NCBI GenBank assembly: GCA_030595135.1
Contig: JAUVDU010000054.1
Location: forward strand, 1-8,068
Length of the DNA: 8,068 nucleotides
Direction of reading: 5' to 3'
From: Deltaproteobacteria bacterium
GTDB taxonomy: Bacteria; Desulfobacterota; Anaeroferrophillalia; Anaeroferrophillales; Tharpellaceae
A model generated the notes under the pieces. The model saw nothing but the letters and a program-made list of their open reading frames with translations. It made no database searches and was not told the DNA's origin. Shown piece after piece: positions 7,193 through 8,068 of the stretch (position 1 is the first letter of the stretch; every line of letters begins with the position of its first letter). A program made the position numbers and the translations under genes.

Positions 7193-7371
7193 GGGATATC
7201 GGGTCATTTTCTTCCACTTCTTACGCAAAATTTTTATTTTTCCAGCGCTCATTACGCCAAAATTGCGAAACTCACTCGTATCTCACTCAAACAGTCGCAA
7301 TTTTTTGGCTCCATTCGCTGGGAAAAATAACAAAATTTTGCGAGACGTTACAGAAAACAACCCGATATCCC
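7193..7371. repeat. 179-base long-hairpin inverted-repeat element
   Basis: This fills most of the gap between the convergent ftsK and lipoprotein genes. The ends are perfect 12-base inverted repeats, GGGATATCGGGT (7193-7204) and ACCCGATATCCC (7360-7371). Further inside, 7224-7235 pairs with 7331-7342 (11 of 12), 7235-7247 pairs with 7316-7330 through TATTTTTCCAGCG-like arms, and 7256-7268 pairs with 7295-7309 with a two-base bulge. The loop (7269-7294) contains CTCACTC twice. No target-site duplication or ORF is evident, so a transposon origin is unproven. It resembles dispersed intergenic repeats and could end transcription from both sides. Confidence 0.8.
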
Positions 7372-7419
7372 TAGTTTTCTTGTTAAGCAAGCCGCTAATT
7401 GGGCCGGACTGAGTTTTTC

Positions 7420-8068
7420 TTACAAAAACAGTGTAAAAAACATGGTTGACATTTTAAAGATAACATTGGGCGGGTTGCCGCCGCGCATGTAGATGTCATC
7501 TTCGATGCGGGTCAGGATTTTGGTCATCAATACTTCGTAGCCCATGTTGAGATGGCCTTCCGGCGCGATCTCGTTGGTCAGGAAATAGAGTTTATGGTTG
7601 CGGTCACGGTAGACTTTTAAGCGCCAGTTGACTTGGCTGATATTGCTGTAGAGTCTTTTTAATCGATCCAAAGGGATTTGCAGGCTGGTGAGCATGGCGT
7701 CGTCTTTGGGGCCTTTTTGACCATAACCTTCGTCAATGCTTTTGCGGAGTCCCAGAGCCAGCAGGGCGATTCGATCGTCATATTCAGGATGTGCGGCAAA
7801 TGCCGCAGTCAAAATCTTGTGCGATGCCTGGTTATCATAGGGTGTGCCGAGGTTTTTTTGGTTTTTAAAGACTGTATTAAGTTTGTCGACTCGTCTCTTC
7901 GTGTCGGGCTCATATTTGGGGTTCTTGAGATAGAGCCGTCGGCAAAATTCCTCCAGGCAGTTATAGTGCTGACGCAGGTGATGCTGGACGATAAGCACAT
8001 CCGATGAGGTCAGAATCCCTTTCATCCCGCCCTTGCTGCCGCAACTGCCAAGGATGACCAGGAAAGCA
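7420..8068 (-). CDS. Uncharacterised probable lipoprotein, N-terminus cut off by the window edge
   Basis: Reading on the minus strand, the frame is open from the right edge to TAA at 7420-7422: 215 visible residues. An internal ATG (8023-8025) is not the start. Upstream in the same frame comes AFLVILGSC, a hydrophobic stretch ending in a lipobox-like LGSC, with the Cys codon at 8041-8043. It looks like the end of a lipoprotein signal peptide, which would leave a mature lipidated protein of 207 residues. After the Cys come GSKGG, then a mostly helical, charged domain with LYLKNPKYEPD, SQVNWRLKVYRDRNHKLYF and LTRIEDDIYMRGG near the end, and a hydrophobic tail STMFFTLFL. The wording looks conserved rather than random, but I cannot name a family or function. 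The gene converges on ftsK, so it belongs to another transcription unit. The signal residues before AFLV and the true start lie outside the window. Confidence 0.8.
   Translation of the reverse strand, partial: AFLVILGSCGSKGGMKGILTSSDVLIVQHHLRQHYNCLEEFCRRLYLKNPKYEPDTKRRVDKLNTVFKNQKNLGTPYDNQASHKILTAAFAAHPEYDDRIALLALGLRKSIDEGYGQKGPKDDAMLTSLQIPLDRLKRLYSNISQVNWRLKVYRDRNHKLYFLTNEIAPEGHLNMGYEVLMTKILTRIEDDIYMRGGNPPNVIFKMSTMFFTLFL

Noticed and set aside
7193..7371. CRISPR array or insertion sequence in the ftsK-lipoprotein gap
   Set aside because: There are no evenly spaced direct repeats, no transposase and no visible target duplication; the structure is a single inverted repeat.
7678..8007. Plus-strand ORF of 109 codons opposite the lipoprotein gene
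   Set aside because: The minus frame is longer, continues to the edge with a lipobox and has conserved-looking motifs; the plus frame is its shadow.

Overview
The window reads as ordinary chromosomal housekeeping DNA from a Gram-negative bacterium. It carries a lipopolysaccharide-transport permease and the end of a gene for a probable lipoprotein, so the cell has an outer membrane. RNase J next to ftsK, moderate base composition, and several dispersed palindromic intergenic elements together suggest a Desulfobacterota (former Deltaproteobacteria) relative. That placement is an inference from gene content and repeat style, not from a phylogenetic marker.

Layout. Positions 1-207 hold no gene I can support, only possible hairpins. 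Positions 208-357 hold a 49-residue ORF with a very strong ribosome binding site. Next, on the minus strand, is an initiator tRNA-fMet gene (402-478). It has a canonical sigma-70 promoter (515-543), a leader hairpin and a rho-independent terminator (356-390), so it is a complete stand-alone transcription unit. A second good promoter (607-635, plus strand) opens the rightward block: lptG (705-1802), prfB with its programmed +1 frameshift (1883-2993), rnj for RNase J (3007-4704) and ftsK (4839-7166). A convergent minus-strand gene (7420 to the right edge) encodes an unidentified protein whose N-terminus looks like a lipoprotein signal; its start lies beyond the window.

The rightward genes serve separate core functions: envelope LPS export, UGA/UAA termination, RNA turnover and chromosome segregation. 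prfB and rnj are 13 bases apart and probably co-transcribed. lptG-prfB, rnj-ftsK and ftsK-lipoprotein are each separated by a palindromic repeat. The repeat before ftsK overlaps a GTG-started version of its ORF, which helps fix the true start at 4839.

I found no clear new multi-gene system, CRISPR array, insertion sequence or defence island. The items most worth a second look are the 179-base hairpin element after ftsK, the U after the prfB frameshift UGA (usually C), the orphan 49-residue ORF, and the uncharacterised lipoprotein.
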